The notes: generated by a model not told the origin, from the sequence alone. DNA of 64,000 bases from Pseudorhodoferax sp. Leaf267 (GCF_001422405.1 NZ_LMMV01000022.1:176628-240627); one strand, 5' to 3'. Shown: positions 53,705 through 63,351, counted from the first letter of the stretch. Made by a program: numbers and translations.

Positions 53705-55248
53705 CGCGCGGACGGATGGGCGTCTGGCTGGCGGCGCTGTGCGCGCTCGTGGCCGGCGGCGGCCATGCCATGTCCATCGCGGCGCCGTGGGACGGCCAGC
53801 CGCAGTGGTGGCTGCAGTTGCTCGCGATGGCAGTGCTGGTCCGCCTGGTCGATGGCGCATCCAGCGTGCGCATGGCCGCGCTACGCGCCTTCGCCTTCGC
53901 GCTTGCATGGCTCGCGGGCATCTTCTGGTGGCTGTTCATCTCGCTGCATGTGTATGGCGGCCTGCCCGCCGTGCTGGCCGTGCTGGCGGTCGGCAGCCTG
54001 GCGGCGGCGCTGGCGCTGTACTACGCGGGTGCGGCTGCGCTGGCGCGCCATTGCCGCGTGCAGAACGCCGTGCTGCGCGCGGGCCTGTGGGCTGCGCTGT
54101 GGACGTTGGCCGAGCTGTGCCGCGGCCTGCTGTTCACCGGCTTTCCGTGGGGTGCCGCGGGCTACGCCCATGTCGACGGCCCACTGGCCGCGCTCGCGCC
54201 CTGGATCGGCGTCTACGGCATCACCGCAGTCGCTGCGTTCGTGGCGGCGCTGCTGGCCCGGCTCGCCGCCAGGGCGCCGGGTGCGGGCCGCGTGGGGGCC
54301 GGCGTCGCCTTGCTGGCCCTGGCCGGCGTGGCGGCCCTGCTGCACTGGCGCGCGCCCGTGGATGCGGCGCCTGCGATGTCGCCGCCGCTGACGGTGAGCC
54401 TGCTGCAGGGCAACATCCCGCAGGACGAGAAGTTCCAGCCCGGCACGGGCATCGAGCAGTCGCTGCTCTGGTACGGCCAGCAACTGCAGCAGTCGCGCAG
54501 CCCGCTGGTCGTCGCGCCCGAGACTGCGCTGCCGCTGCTGCCCGAGCAACTGCCGCTGGGCTATTGGCAGGCCTTGCAGGAGCGCTTTGCCACCGGCTCG
54601 CAGACCGCGCTGGTCGGTCTGCCCATGGGCAGCATGACGGACGGCTACATCAACGCCGCGGTCGGCTTCCAGCCCGGCAGGCCCGCACCGTACGAATACG
54701 CCAAGCACCACCTCGTGCCCTTCGGCGAGTTCATCCCGCCGCTGTTCCGCTGGTTCACAGAGCTCATGAACATTCCCCTGGGCGACTTCCGGCGCGGCGA
54801 CGTGGGCCAGGCCTCGCTGGTGCTGGGGCCGCACCGGCTGGCGCCCAACATCTGCTATGAGGACTTGTTCGGCGAGGAGCTGGGCGCGCGCTTCATCGAC
54901 CCCGCGAAGGCGCCGACCATCTTCGTGAACATGAGCAACATCGGCTGGTTCGGCGACAGCATCGCGATCGACCAGCATCTGGCGATCTCGCGCATGCGCA
55001 GCCTGGAATTCCGCCGGCCCATGCTGCGCGCGACCAACACTGGCGCGACGGCCATCATCGATGCGCAGGGCCGCGTCACGCACAGCCTGCCGCGCCTCAC
55101 GCGCGGCGTGCTCACCGGCGAAGTGCGCGGCCGCAGCGACATCACGCCGTTCGCGTGGTGGGTGTCGCGCGCCGGATTGGCGCCGCTGTGGGGCAGCGCG
55201 CTGGCCGTGCTGGCATTGGCGCTGTGGGCGCGCCGACGCGCCCCGTAA
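53701..55248 (+). CDS. lnt: Apolipoprotein N-acyltransferase
   Basis: Inner-membrane enzyme, 515 aa, that adds the third acyl chain to lipoproteins. About six N-terminal membrane helices lead into a periplasmic nitrilase domain. The triad matches E. coli: Glu in VVAPETALPLL, Lys in YAKHHLVPFGEFIP and Cys in NICYEDLFG. A final helix anchors the C-terminus. Overlaps corC by 4 bp. This enzyme matures the lipoproteins encoded in the window, including the QseG-like protein. Confidence 0.95.
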   Translation: MTRGRMGVWLAALCALVAGGGHAMSIAAPWDGQPQWWLQLLAMAVLVRLVDGASSVRMAALRAFAFALAWLAGIFWWLFISLHVYGGLPAVLAVLAVGSLAAALALYYAGAAALARHCRVQNAVLRAGLWAALWTLAELCRGLLFTGFPWGAAGYAHVDGPLAALAPWIGVYGITAVAAFVAALLARLAARAPGAGRVGAGVALLALAGVAALLHWRAPVDAAPAMSPPLTVSLLQGNIPQDEKFQPGTGIEQSLLWYGQQLQQSRSPLVVAPETALPLLPEQLPLGYWQALQERFATGSQTALVGLPMGSMTDGYINAAVGFQPGRPAPYEYAKHHLVPFGEFIPPLFRWFTELMNIPLGDFRRGDVGQASLVLGPHRLAPNICYEDLFGEELGARFIDPAKAPTIFVNMSNIGWFGDSIAIDQHLAISRMRSLEFRRPMLRATNTGATAIIDAQGRVTHSLPRLTRGVLTGEVRGRSDITPFAWWVSRAGLAPLWGSALAVLALALWARRRAP

Positions 55249-55317
55249 AATCCGCTGTTTTTCGCGCACTCCGGCGCCCACGTCTTCTGCCGGCCGCAAG
55301 GCCTGGCCCACGCACCG

Positions 55318-56232
55318 ATGCTGTCATTCCAACAAATCATCCTCAAGCTGCAGGCGTACTGGGCCGACCAGGGCTGCGCCCTGCTGCAGCCCTATGACAT
55401 GGAGGTCGGCGCCGGCACGTCGCACACCGCCACCTTCCTGCGTGCGCTCGGCCCCGAGCCGTGGAAGGCGGCCTACGTGCAACCCAGCCGCCGCCCCAAG
55501 GACGGCCGCTACGGCGAGAACCCGAACCGCCTGCAGCACTACTACCAGTACCAGGTGGTGCTCAAGCCCGCGCCGTCCAACATCCTGGAGCTGTACCTGG
55601 GCTCACTGCAGGCGCTGGGCTTCGATCTGAAAAAGAACGACATCCGCTTCGTCGAGGACGACTGGGAAAATCCCACGCTGGGCGCCTGGGGCCTGGGCTG
55701 GGAGGTCTGGCTCAACGGCATGGAGGTCACGCAGTTCACCTACTTCCAGCAGGTCGGCGGCATCGACTGCAAGCCCATCACGGGCGAGATCACCTACGGC
55801 CTGGAGCGCCTGGCCATGTATCTGCAGGGCGTGGACAACGTCTACAACCTCAAGTGGACGGAAGGTCTCAGCTATGGCGATGTCTACAAGCAGAACGAGG
55901 TGGAGCAGTCCACCTACAACTTCGAGCACAGCGACGCCGACTTCCTGTTCACGGCCTTCACCGCGCACGAGAAGCAAGCCAAGCACCTGATGGCGCAGCA
56001 GCTCGCCTTGCCGGCCTACGAGCAGGTGCTCAAGGCCGCGCACAGCTTCAATTTGCTGGACGCGCGCGGCGCGATCAGCGTGACCGAACGCGCGGCCTAC
56101 ATCGGCCGCATCCGCAACCTCGCGCGCGCCGTGGCGCAGAGCTACTACGACAGCCGCGAGCGCCTGGGCTTCCCGATGGCGCCGCGCGAGTGGGTCGCGC
56201 AGATTCCGAAGAAAGACAAGGCGGCGGCCTGA
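55318..56232 (+). CDS. glyQ: Glycyl-tRNA synthetase alpha subunit
   Basis: A 304-aa catalytic subunit of the bacterial alpha2beta2 glycyl-tRNA synthetase, with strongly conserved segments [40 protein letters not shown] and [18 protein letters not shown] 55318; a TAAAAT at about 55245 could be a -10 in the 69-bp gap after lnt. The operon continues with glyS two bases after the stop codon. Confidence 0.97.
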   Translation: MLSFQQIILKLQAYWADQGCALLQPYDMEVGAGTSHTATFLRALGPEPWKAAYVQPSRRPKDGRYGENPNRLQHYYQYQVVLKPAPSNILELYLGSLQALGFDLKKNDIRFVEDDWENPTLGAWGLGWEVWLNGMEVTQFTYFQQVGGIDCKPITGEITYGLERLAMYLQGVDNVYNLKWTEGLSYGDVYKQNEVEQSTYNFEHSDADFLFTAFTAHEKQAKHLMAQQLALPAYEQVLKAAHSFNLLDARGAISVTERAAYIGRIRNLARAVAQSYYDSRERLGFPMAPREWVAQIPKKDKAAA

Positions 56233-56234
56233 AC

Positions 56235-58361
56235 ATGACTGCACAGAACCTTCTCGTTGAGCTCTTCGTCGAAGAACTGCCACCCAAGGCCCTGCGCAAG
56301 CTGGGCGATGCGTTCGGCGGCCAGTTGCTCGAGCAGCTCAAGGCCCAGGGCCTGGCCGGTGCCGATGCGATGCTGACCACCTTCGCCTCGCCGCGTCGCC
56401 TGGCCGCCCATGTCACGGCCGTGCTCGCGCGCGCCGCCGACAAGCCGCAATCGCAAAAGCTCATGCCGGTCGCCGTCGGCCTGGACGCCGCGGGTCAGCC
56501 CACGCCAGCGCTGCTTAAGCGCCTGGCTGCGCTGGGTGCCGACGCCTCCGCCGTGCCGCTGCTGCAGCGCCGCCCGGACGGCAAGGCCGAAGCCCTGTTC
56601 CACGACAGCATCGCACCTGGCGTGTCGCTGGTCGACGGGCTGCAAAAAGCCTTGCTCGACGCGATCGCCAAGCTGCCGATTCCCAAGGTCATGGGCTACC
56701 AGCTCGAATCGGGCTGCGAACTGCCGGGCTGGACGACGGTCAGCTTCGTGCGGCCGGCCCATGGCCTCGTCGCCCTGCACGGCAGCGAGGTCGTGCCGGT
56801 GCAGGCCCTGGGCCTGAACGCCGGCAACACCACGCAGGGCCACCGCTTCGAGGCCTCCCAATCGCCGGTCGTGCTGCCGGACGCCGACAGCTACGCCGAC
56901 GTGCTGGCGCGCGACGGCGCCGTGATCGCCGGCTTCGATGCCCGCAAGGGCGCCATCGTGCAGCAGCTCGCCGCAGCCGCGGCCCAGGTCGGCGGCGGCG
57001 CGCGCGCCATCGAGGACGACGCACTGCTGGACGAGGTCACGGCCCTGGTCGAGCGGCCCAACGTGTTGGTCTGCAGCTTCGAGCCCGAGTTCCTCGAAGT
57101 GCCGCAGGAATGCCTGATCCTCACGATGAAGGCCAACCAGAAGTACTTCCCGCTGCTCGACGCGGCCGGCAAGCTCACGAACAAGTTCCTGGTCGTCAGC
57201 AACATCAGCCCGGCGGACGCGAGCGCCGTCATCGGCGGCAATGAGCGCGTGGTGCGCCCGCGGCTGGCCGACGCCAAGTTCTTCTTTGACCAGGACCGCA
57301 AGCGCACGCTGGCCTCGCGCGTGGACAGCCTTGGCAAGGTGGTCTACCACAACAAGCTCGGCACGCAGGGCGAGCGCGTGGAGCGTGTGCGCAGCATCGC
57401 GCGGGCCATCGCCCAGCAGCTCGGCGGCGATGCATTGGCGCAGGCGGCCGACACTGCGGCCACCTTGGCCAAAACCGATCTCGTGACCGACATGGTGGGC
57501 GAGTTCCCCGAGCTGCAGGGCACGATGGGCCGCTACTACGCGCTGCACGACGGCCTGCCGGCGGACGTGGCCGACGCCATCGAAGACCACTACAAGCCGC
57601 GCTTCGCCGGCGACAGCCTGCCGCGCAACCCGGTCGGCATCGCGGTCGCGCTGGCCGACAAGCTGGAGACGCTGGCCGGCATGTTCGGCATTGGCAACCT
57701 GCCCACCGGCGACAAGGACCCGTTTGCGCTGCGCCGCCATGCGCTGGGCGTGGCGCGCATGCTGGTCGAGAGCCGGCTTGCGCTGTCCGCCTCCGCGCTG
57801 ACACGCATGGCCTTCGACGCCTTCCCCCCCGGCCTGGTGCAGGACGCCGCCGCAGCGCTGGACGACTTCATGGTCGAGCGCCTGAAGGGGTCGCTGCGCG
57901 ACGGCGGTTACTCCGCCGCCGAGGTCGATGCCGCGATCCACGCCCAGCAGCTCGGCGACTGGTCCACCATCCCGAGCCGCCTGGCCGCCGTGCGCGCCTT
58001 TGCGGCCCTGCCCGAGGCGCCCGCGCTGGCCGCGGCCAACAAGCGCATCGCCAACATCCTGAAGAAGGCCGGCGAGGTCGATGCCCATGTCAGCGAAGTG
58101 CTGCTCCGCGAGCCGGCCGAGCAGGCGCTGTTTGCCGCCATGAACGCCGTCGTGCCACAGGCCGATGCGCAGTTCCAGGCCGGCGACTACACGGCCTCGC
58201 TGCAAACCCTGGCCGCGTTGCGCGCGCCGGTCGACGCGTTCTTCGACGGCGTGATGGTCAACGCGGACGAGCCCGACCTGCGGCTGAACCGCCAGGGCCT
58301 GCTCAAGTCGCTGCATGCGGCGATGAACCGCGTGGCCGACCTGTCCCGTCTGGCCAGCTAG
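56235..58361 (+). CDS. glyS: Glycyl-tRNA synthetase beta subunit
   Basis: A 708-aa beta subunit that binds tRNA-Gly and assists the catalytic alpha subunit. Starts with the conserved LLVELFVEELPPKALRKL, has ECLILTMKANQKYFPLLD and an HD-like segment, and ends with a DALR-type anticodon-binding region. ATG 56235 lies two bases past the glyQ stop. The length is normal for the family. Confidence 0.97.
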   Translation: MTAQNLLVELFVEELPPKALRKLGDAFGGQLLEQLKAQGLAGADAMLTTFASPRRLAAHVTAVLARAADKPQSQKLMPVAVGLDAAGQPTPALLKRLAALGADASAVPLLQRRPDGKAEALFHDSIAPGVSLVDGLQKALLDAIAKLPIPKVMGYQLESGCELPGWTTVSFVRPAHGLVALHGSEVVPVQALGLNAGNTTQGHRFEASQSPVVLPDADSYADVLARDGAVIAGFDARKGAIVQQLAAAAAQVGGGARAIEDDALLDEVTALVERPNVLVCSFEPEFLEVPQECLILTMKANQKYFPLLDAAGKLTNKFLVVSNISPADASAVIGGNERVVRPRLADAKFFFDQDRKRTLASRVDSLGKVVYHNKLGTQGERVERVRSIARAIAQQLGGDALAQAADTAATLAKTDLVTDMVGEFPELQGTMGRYYALHDGLPADVADAIEDHYKPRFAGDSLPRNPVGIAVALADKLETLAGMFGIGNLPTGDKDPFALRRHALGVARMLVESRLALSASALTRMAFDAFPPGLVQDAAAALDDFMVERLKGSLRDGGYSAAEVDAAIHAQQLGDWSTIPSRLAAVRAFAALPEAPALAAANKRIANILKKAGEVDAHVSEVLLREPAEQALFAAMNAVVPQADAQFQAGDYTASLQTLAALRAPVDAFFDGVMVNADEPDLRLNRQGLLKSLHAAMNRVADLSRLAS

Positions 58362-58368
58362 GCACACC

Positions 58369-58944
58369 ATGAAACTCGTGATCCTCGACCGCGACGGCAC
58401 CATCAACGAGGACAGCGACGAATTCGTCAAGACCGCCGACGAGTGGATCCCGCTGCCCGGCGCGCTGGAGGCCATCGCCAAGCTGAACCATGCCGGCTGG
58501 CACGTGGTGATCGCGACCAACCAGTCCGGCCTGGGGCGTGGCTTGTTCGACGTGGTCTCGCTCAATGCCATGCACACCAAGATGCACAAGCAGCTGGCCG
58601 CGCTGGGCGGGCGTGTGGACGCGGTGTTCTATTGCCCGCACGCGCCCGACGAGGGCTGCGCCTGCCGCAAGCCCAAGCCCGGATTGTTCGAGCAGATCGG
58701 CGAGCGCCTGGGTGTGGACTTGAAGGGCGTGCCGACCACGGGCGACAGCGTGCGCGACCTGCAGGCTGGCGCCGCAGCCGGCTGCGAGCCGCACCTGGTG
58801 CTGACCGGCAAGGCCGAGCGCTTCCGTGGCGCAGACCTGCCGCCCGAGTTCCCGCCCGGCACCATCGTGCACCTGGACCTGATGGCGTTCGCCGAGTTCA
58901 TCACGGCGCGCGAGATGCTGCAAAAGAAGGCGCCCAGCCCATGA
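58369..58944 (+). CDS. gmhB: D-glycero-beta-D-manno-heptose 1,7-bisphosphate 7-phosphatase
   Basis: A 191-aa HAD phosphatase in ADP-heptose synthesis for LPS inner core. LDRDGTINED (nucleophile and acid Asp, about residues 5-14), IATNQSG (motif II) and the zinc-loop CxH...CxC residues (CPHAPDEGCACRKPKPG) are all present. Starts 7 bp after glyS and overlaps plsC by 4 bp. Confidence 0.95.
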   Translation: MKLVILDRDGTINEDSDEFVKTADEWIPLPGALEAIAKLNHAGWHVVIATNQSGLGRGLFDVVSLNAMHTKMHKQLAALGGRVDAVFYCPHAPDEGCACRKPKPGLFEQIGERLGVDLKGVPTTGDSVRDLQAGAAAGCEPHLVLTGKAERFRGADLPPEFPPGTIVHLDLMAFAEFITAREMLQKKAPSP

Positions 58945-59678
58945 TTGCGTGGATCCGCTCCGTGCTGCACCTGCTCTGGATGGTGGTCACCATCATCCCC
59001 TGGGCCACCTTCGCCATCATCGCGTCGCTGTTCGTGAACAGCACGCGCATGTACTGGATCTGCGCCGGCTGGCTCAAGGTCGCCGTAAATGGCGGCCAGT
59101 GGATCCTGGGCATCCGCAACCGCATCACAGGCTACGAGAACTTGCCCATCGGCACCACGGCGCCGGCGGTGCTGCTGGTCAAGCACCAGTCGACCTGGGA
59201 GACACTGGTAATGCCGGCCATCATGCCGCACCCCCTGGCCTACGTCTTCAAGCGCGAATTGCTCTACATCCCGTTCTTCGGCTGGTCCATGGCGCGCATG
59301 GACATGATCCACATCGACCGCAAGCAGGGTCCGCGAGCGTTCGCCAAGGTCGTGCAGCAGGGCCGCCGGCTGCTCAAGCAGGGCAACTGGGTCATCATGT
59401 TCCCCGAGGGCACACGCATCCCGCGCGGCGAAGCCGGGCAGTACAAGTCCGGCGGCACGCGGCTGGCGATCGCCTGCGGCGCACCCGTGATCCCGATCGC
59501 CGTGACCTCGGCCAAGTGCTGGCCGCGCAAGGCTTTCGTCAAGCGGCCCGGCATCGTCGACATCTCCATCGGCAAGCCCATCCCCACGACCGGCCGCCAC
59601 GCCGACGAGCTGATGCGCGAGGTGCAGGCCTGGATCGAGGCCGAGATGCGCCGGCTGGACCCGGACGCCTACCGGTGA
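58941..59678 (+). CDS. plsC: 1-acyl-sn-glycerol-3-phosphate acyltransferase
   Basis: A 245-aa inner-membrane acyltransferase that makes phosphatidic acid from lysophosphatidate. N-terminal helix (about 8-30), a catalytic HX4D motif in the variant form KHQSTWET (His followed by Glu in place of Asp), FPEGTRI and VIPIAV. ATG 58941 overlaps gmhB. The H-X4-E variant is known in some PlsC subfamilies. Confidence 0.9.
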   Translation: MIAWIRSVLHLLWMVVTIIPWATFAIIASLFVNSTRMYWICAGWLKVAVNGGQWILGIRNRITGYENLPIGTTAPAVLLVKHQSTWETLVMPAIMPHPLAYVFKRELLYIPFFGWSMARMDMIHIDRKQGPRAFAKVVQQGRRLLKQGNWVIMFPEGTRIPRGEAGQYKSGGTRLAIACGAPVIPIAVTSAKCWPRKAFVKRPGIVDISIGKPIPTTGRHADELMREVQAWIEAEMRRLDPDAYR

Positions 59679-60559
59679 GCCTGGCGTCCATGCAGCGGCT
59701 CGTGCAGCTGACGCTCGACCTGTTCGATGCGCCCACGACCGCGCCGGCGCCCCGGCCGCCGCCGGTCTCGCTGGTCCCCGCCGTGCCGGCCGTGCCGATC
59801 GCGCAGGAACTGGCGCCCGTGCAGTTCCAGCACCCACGCGCCACGCGCCAGGCCCAGTTGCCTGGCGCCGTGGTCGGCTATGAATTCAAGCGCGCCAAGC
59901 GCCGCACCATCGGCTTCGTCGTCGGTCCCGATGGCCTGGTCGTCAGCGCGCCGCGCTGGGTGCCGCTGGCCGAGGTCGACGCCGCCGTGCGCGAGAAGGG
60001 CGGCTGGATCGTCAAGAAGCTCGGCCAGGCGCGCGAACGCCAGCAGCGCATGGCGACCGCCCGCATCGAGTGGAAGGACGGCGCCGAGCTGCCCTACCTG
60101 GGCGGCACGCTGCGTCTGGCGCTGGAGCCCGCACAGCGCGGCGGCGCAGCCGTGCTCCAGGCTGAAGCAGGGCTGCTGCAGCTGGCGCTGCCGCACAGCG
60201 CCTCGCCCGACCAGATCCGCGACGCCGTGCAGGCCTGGCTCATGCGCCAGGCTAGGAGCCTGTTCATCGAGCGGCTGCAGCACTACGCGCCACAGGTCGG
60301 CGTGCAATGGACGCGGCTGCGCCTGTCCAGCGCCGGCACGCGCTGGGGCAGCGCGAGTGCCGACGGTTCGATCCGCCTGAACTGGCGGTTGATCCACTTC
60401 CGGCTGCCCGTGATCGACTACGTGGTCGTGCACGAGCTCAGCCACCTGCGTGTGATGGACCACAGCCCGCGCTTCTGGGACACGGTCGCCACCGTGGTGC
60501 CCGACTACGCCCAGCTGCGCGGGCAACTCAAGGACGAACTGATTCCGCAATGGCAATGA
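59675..60559 (+). CDS. YgjP-like zinc metallopeptidase
   Basis: A 294-aa member of the M48-like YgjP/SprT-type family. The zinc motif is HELSHLRVMDHSPRFW: HExxH with a third His six residues on, near the C-terminus. A Pro/Ala-rich stretch (about 20-45) precedes the family core YEFKRAKRRTIGFVV. GTG 59675 overlaps the plsC stop as GTGA; ATG 59690 is an alternative. Function in the family is unsettled. Confidence 0.85.
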   Translation: MSLASMQRLVQLTLDLFDAPTTAPAPRPPPVSLVPAVPAVPIAQELAPVQFQHPRATRQAQLPGAVVGYEFKRAKRRTIGFVVGPDGLVVSAPRWVPLAEVDAAVREKGGWIVKKLGQARERQQRMATARIEWKDGAELPYLGGTLRLALEPAQRGGAAVLQAEAGLLQLALPHSASPDQIRDAVQAWLMRQARSLFIERLQHYAPQVGVQWTRLRLSSAGTRWGSASADGSIRLNWRLIHFRLPVIDYVVVHELSHLRVMDHSPRFWDTVATVVPDYAQLRGQLKDELIPQWQ

Positions 60560-60581
60560 CACGACTGCACCGGGCCGCCGC

Positions 60582-61193
60582 ATGACCGAGCTCCTCTTTC
60601 TGCTGGCCCTGCTGGCCGTCGCTGCGTCCGTGCTGCGCTCGCGTGAGCAGCAGGCCCGCATCGCGCTGCTGGGCAGCTACCTGGGCAAGTACCAGATCGA
60701 GCGCCAGATGGAGGCGCTGACCGACGGCTACCTGCGCTGGCTGGGCGAGGAGGGCGCCGAACGCCGCGCGCAGATCCGCGGCGTGCTGGCCGGCACCGAG
60801 CAGACGCTGGCCGCGCAGTTCGAAAGCTTCGCCAAGGACGTGGCTGGCATGCCGGCGCCGCAAGCGCAGGTCAGCAAGCTGGCGTTCTGGATTCCCTACG
60901 CGCAGCAACTTCTGCCGCGCTATCGGATGTTCGACGTGCGCGAGGCCTTCGCGATCCACGCACGCGGCATTGCCGAAGTCGCCGCCAATGTGCGCGGCCT
61001 GGACGAGAAGGCCCAGGCGCACCAGATGACGGCCGAGCTGCTGCTCATGCAGCACACCTGCCACTGGTTCTGCCGCTCCAGGGCGCTAGCCGATGCACGG
61101 CTCGTCATGCGGCACCAGACGGCCCACGCCCAGGTGCTGGCCGCGGTATCGCCGCAGACGGCGCGGGCCTACGCAGCCTTGATGGCGGGCTGA
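60582..61193 (+). CDS. Conserved hypothetical protein with N-terminal helix
   Basis: A 203-aa protein with a single N-terminal hydrophobic segment (about residues 3-18) and an otherwise helical soluble body including KLAFWIPYAQQLLPRYRMFDV. No recognisable domain. It follows the YgjP-like gene by 22 bp on the same strand, so probably belongs to that operon. Confidence 0.65.
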   Translation: MTELLFLLALLAVAASVLRSREQQARIALLGSYLGKYQIERQMEALTDGYLRWLGEEGAERRAQIRGVLAGTEQTLAAQFESFAKDVAGMPAPQAQVSKLAFWIPYAQQLLPRYRMFDVREAFAIHARGIAEVAANVRGLDEKAQAHQMTAELLLMQHTCHWFCRSRALADARLVMRHQTAHAQVLAAVSPQTARAYAALMAG

Positions 61194-61200
61194 CCGCCCC

Positions 61201-62259
61201 TCAGGCCAGCCCGAAGCGGTAGACGCCGTCGCCGCTGCGCTCGCGGCGCAGCTGGCCGTCGAACCACAGCTTGTGCAGATGGGCGATGGCCTCGCCCATG
61301 GCAAACGTGGTCTGGTGCAGGTCCAGCTTGCGCGTGAAAAGCACGGGCAGGATGTCGGCCGCCGTGCGCGGCCCTTCGCTCGCGCAGGCCTGCAGCACGC
61401 GCGCCAGGTGCTCGCGATGGTGCGTGTGCAATTGCCCGATGCGCGTGTGCAGGCCACGGAAGGGCTTGCCGTGGGCCGGCAGCGTCAGCGTGTCATCGGC
61501 CAGCGGCGCGAACTTGTCGATCGAGTCTAGGAACAGCTGCAGCGAGTTCGCCTCGGGCTCGTTGTCGTAGACGCTCACATTGGTGGAGATGCGCGGCAGC
61601 ATCATGTCGCCGCCGATCAGCAGCTTGTCGGCGTCGCAGGAGAGTGCGATGTGCTCGGGCGCATGGCCGTAGCCGCTGATGCAGCGCCAGGCGCGGCCTC
61701 CGATGGTCACCGTGCCGCCGTCGAGCAGCCGGACGTAGCTGCGCGGCACGTCCGGCACCATGTCGGCGTAGTAGTTCGAGCGGCCACGCACCTTGTGCAG
61801 CGCCTCCTCGTCGGCCAGGCCGTGCTGGCGGAAGAACTGCGCCGCCGCCTCGCCGCCATTGCCGCTGGTGCCCAGCGTGTTGAGCCGGGCCACGGTGTAG
61901 TCGGTCGCGCTGATCCACAGCGGCGCGTTCCAGCGCGCGCACAGCCAGTGCGCCAGGCCGATGTGGTCGGGGTGCATGTGCGTCACGATCACGCGCAGGA
62001 TGGGCAGGCCTTCCAGCTCGTTCGCGAAGACCGCTTCCCACTGCGCCTTGGCTTCGTCGCGCGCAATGCAGCAGTCCACCACCGTCCAGCCGTCGCGGCC
62101 GTCGACCGCGTCCCGCAGCAGCCACAGGTTGATGTGGTCCAGCGCGAACGGCAGCGCCATGCGGATCCAGCGCACGCCCGGCGCGACTTCCATCGTCGTG
62201 CCCGGCGCGGGCAACTGGTCGCCAAAGGGGTAGTGCAGCTGGCTTTCGAGTGCGTTCAT
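61201..62259 (-). CDS. MBL-fold metallo-hydrolase
   Basis: A 352-aa metallo-beta-lactamase-fold hydrolase. The metal motif is THMHPDHIG (about residue 93), with further ligands in GYGHAPEHIAL and the final His/Asp near LPAHGKPF. A C-terminal winged-helix-like region follows. The LiuR palindrome at 62284 lies 25 bp upstream of its start, so it is probably in the LiuR regulon; its substrate may be a thioester or lactone, which is inference. Confidence 0.85.
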   Translation of the reverse strand: MNALESQLHYPFGDQLPAPGTTMEVAPGVRWIRMALPFALDHINLWLLRDAVDGRDGWTVVDCCIARDEAKAQWEAVFANELEGLPILRVIVTHMHPDHIGLAHWLCARWNAPLWISATDYTVARLNTLGTSGNGGEAAAQFFRQHGLADEEALHKVRGRSNYYADMVPDVPRSYVRLLDGGTVTIGGRAWRCISGYGHAPEHIALSCDADKLLIGGDMMLPRISTNVSVYDNEPEANSLQLFLDSIDKFAPLADDTLTLPAHGKPFRGLHTRIGQLHTHHREHLARVLQACASEGPRTAADILPVLFTRKLDLHQTTFAMGEAIAHLHKLWFDGQLRRERSGDGVYRFGLA

Positions 62260-62282
62260 GGCGGAGGGCTACCGGGTTGGTG

Positions 62283-62311
62283 TTGACGTTTACGTAAACG
62301 TCATCTGTAAT
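62283..62311 (+). promoter_or_regulatory. liuR promoter overlapped by LiuR operator 1
   Basis: -35 TTGACG (62283-62288), 17-bp spacer, -10 TGTAAT (62306-62311). The 20-bp perfect palindrome TGACGTTTACGTAAACGTCA (62284-62303) covers the -35 and spacer. It resembles the LiuR operator known from branched-chain amino acid regulons. LiuR bound here would repress its own gene and can reach the divergent MBL gene start. Confidence 0.8.
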
Positions 62312-62358
62312 CGCAGCCATTGTAGAAATCCGCATCCAATTCGCCTGTCACCTCCGCA

Positions 62359-62793
62359 ATGCCCGCCAAACCCGCTCCCCCGCCCGCCGCCGCCCCAGCG
62401 GCCAGCGCCTACAGCATCAGCGACCTGGCGCAGGAGTTCGACCTGACCACGCGCGCGATCCGCTTCTACGAGGACATGGGCCTGCTGCAACCGGAGCGCG
62501 CCGGGCCCGGCGGCCGCATCCGTGTCTACAGCGCGCGCGACCGCACCCGCCTCAAACTCACGCTGCGCGCCAAGCGGCTGGGCCTGTCGCTGAGCGAGGC
62601 GCGCGAGATCATCGACATGTACGACAGCCCGCGCGACACGGGCCCGCAACTTCAGAAGTTCCTGGCCGTGCTGGCCGCGCACCGGCAGGCGCTGGAGGAG
62701 CAGCTGGCCGAGCTGCTGGCCAATCTGGATGAGGTGAAGGCGCATGAGAGAGAGGCGCGCGGCCTGCTCGCCAAGTCGCGCGCCGCGACTTGA
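62359..62793 (+). CDS. liuR: MerR-family regulator LiuR
   Basis: A 144-aa MerR-type regulator with an N-terminal winged HTH (YSISDLAQEFDLTTRAIRFYED given as YSISDLAQEFDL then TTRAIRFYED) and a C-terminal dimerisation helix. In Proteobacteria LiuR controls leucine/isovalerate degradation, with isovaleryl-CoA-type ligands. The palindromic operators flanking it and the isovaleryl-CoA dehydrogenase gene downstream support the assignment. The first 20 residues are Pro/Ala-rich. Confidence 0.87.
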   Translation: MPAKPAPPPAAAPAASAYSISDLAQEFDLTTRAIRFYEDMGLLQPERAGPGGRIRVYSARDRTRLKLTLRAKRLGLSLSEAREIIDMYDSPRDTGPQLQKFLAVLAAHRQALEEQLAELLANLDEVKAHEREARGLLAKSRAAT

Positions 62794-62832
62794 GGGTTCG
62801 CGCCCCTTCCCGCGGGCCACGCGCTTCGCTAT

Positions 62833-62858
62833 GATTGACGTTTACGTAAACGTCAATC
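62833..62858. promoter_or_regulatory. LiuR operator 2, 26-bp perfect palindrome
   Basis: A 26-bp perfect palindrome centred at 62845/62846, containing the same 20-bp core TGACGTTTACGTAAACGTCA as operator 1. It overlaps a -10 TATGAT (62830-62835; weak -35 TTCCCG at 62807-62812, 17-bp spacer) just 24 bp before the thioesterase ATG, a placement that predicts repression of the thioesterase and dehydrogenase genes. Confidence 0.85.
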
Positions 62859-62865
62859 AATTTCC

Positions 62866-63318
62866 ATGGCCCACGACTCCGATGCGATCGCGCCGTCTGC
62901 GCTGTTCCAGCGCGTGCAGACCAGCCTGGAGCGCCAGGGCATGATGCGCCACCTGGGCGCGCGGCTGCTGCGCGTGGAGCCAGGGCTGTGCGAGATCGCG
63001 CTGCCGTTCTCCGACCGCGTGACCCAGCAGCAGGGCAGCTTCCACGGTGGCGCCATGGGCGCACTGGCCGACATCGCGGGCGGCTATGCCGCGCTGACGG
63101 TGGTGCCCGCAGGCATGGAAGTCGTGACCGTGGAGTACAAGATCAACTTTCTCGCGGCCCGTCAGGGCGGCGAGCTGCGCGCCACGGGCCGCGTCGTGCG
63201 TGCCGGCCAGCGCGTCATCGTCACCACGGCCGAGGTGCTGCACCTGGCCGAAGACGGCCGCGAGACCGCCTGCGCCGTGTCGCAGCAGACCCTGGCGCCG
63301 GTGCCGATGCAGTACTGA
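62866..63318 (+). CDS. PaaI-type acyl-CoA thioesterase
   Basis: A 150-aa hot-dog thioesterase with the PaaI-family segment HGGAMGALADIAGGYAAL (about residues 62-79) carrying the catalytic acidic residue, followed by VEYKINFLAAR. It probably hydrolyses a short acyl-CoA released in the pathway, keeping CoA free. Directly controlled by LiuR operator 2. Leader of only about two dozen bases. Confidence 0.88.
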   Translation: MAHDSDAIAPSALFQRVQTSLERQGMMRHLGARLLRVEPGLCEIALPFSDRVTQQQGSFHGGAMGALADIAGGYAALTVVPAGMEVVTVEYKINFLAARQGGELRATGRVVRAGQRVIVTTAEVLHLAEDGRETACAVSQQTLAPVPMQY

Positions 63319-63351
63319 CCGTCGCTTTTGCAACACCTTCGAGGAGACAAC

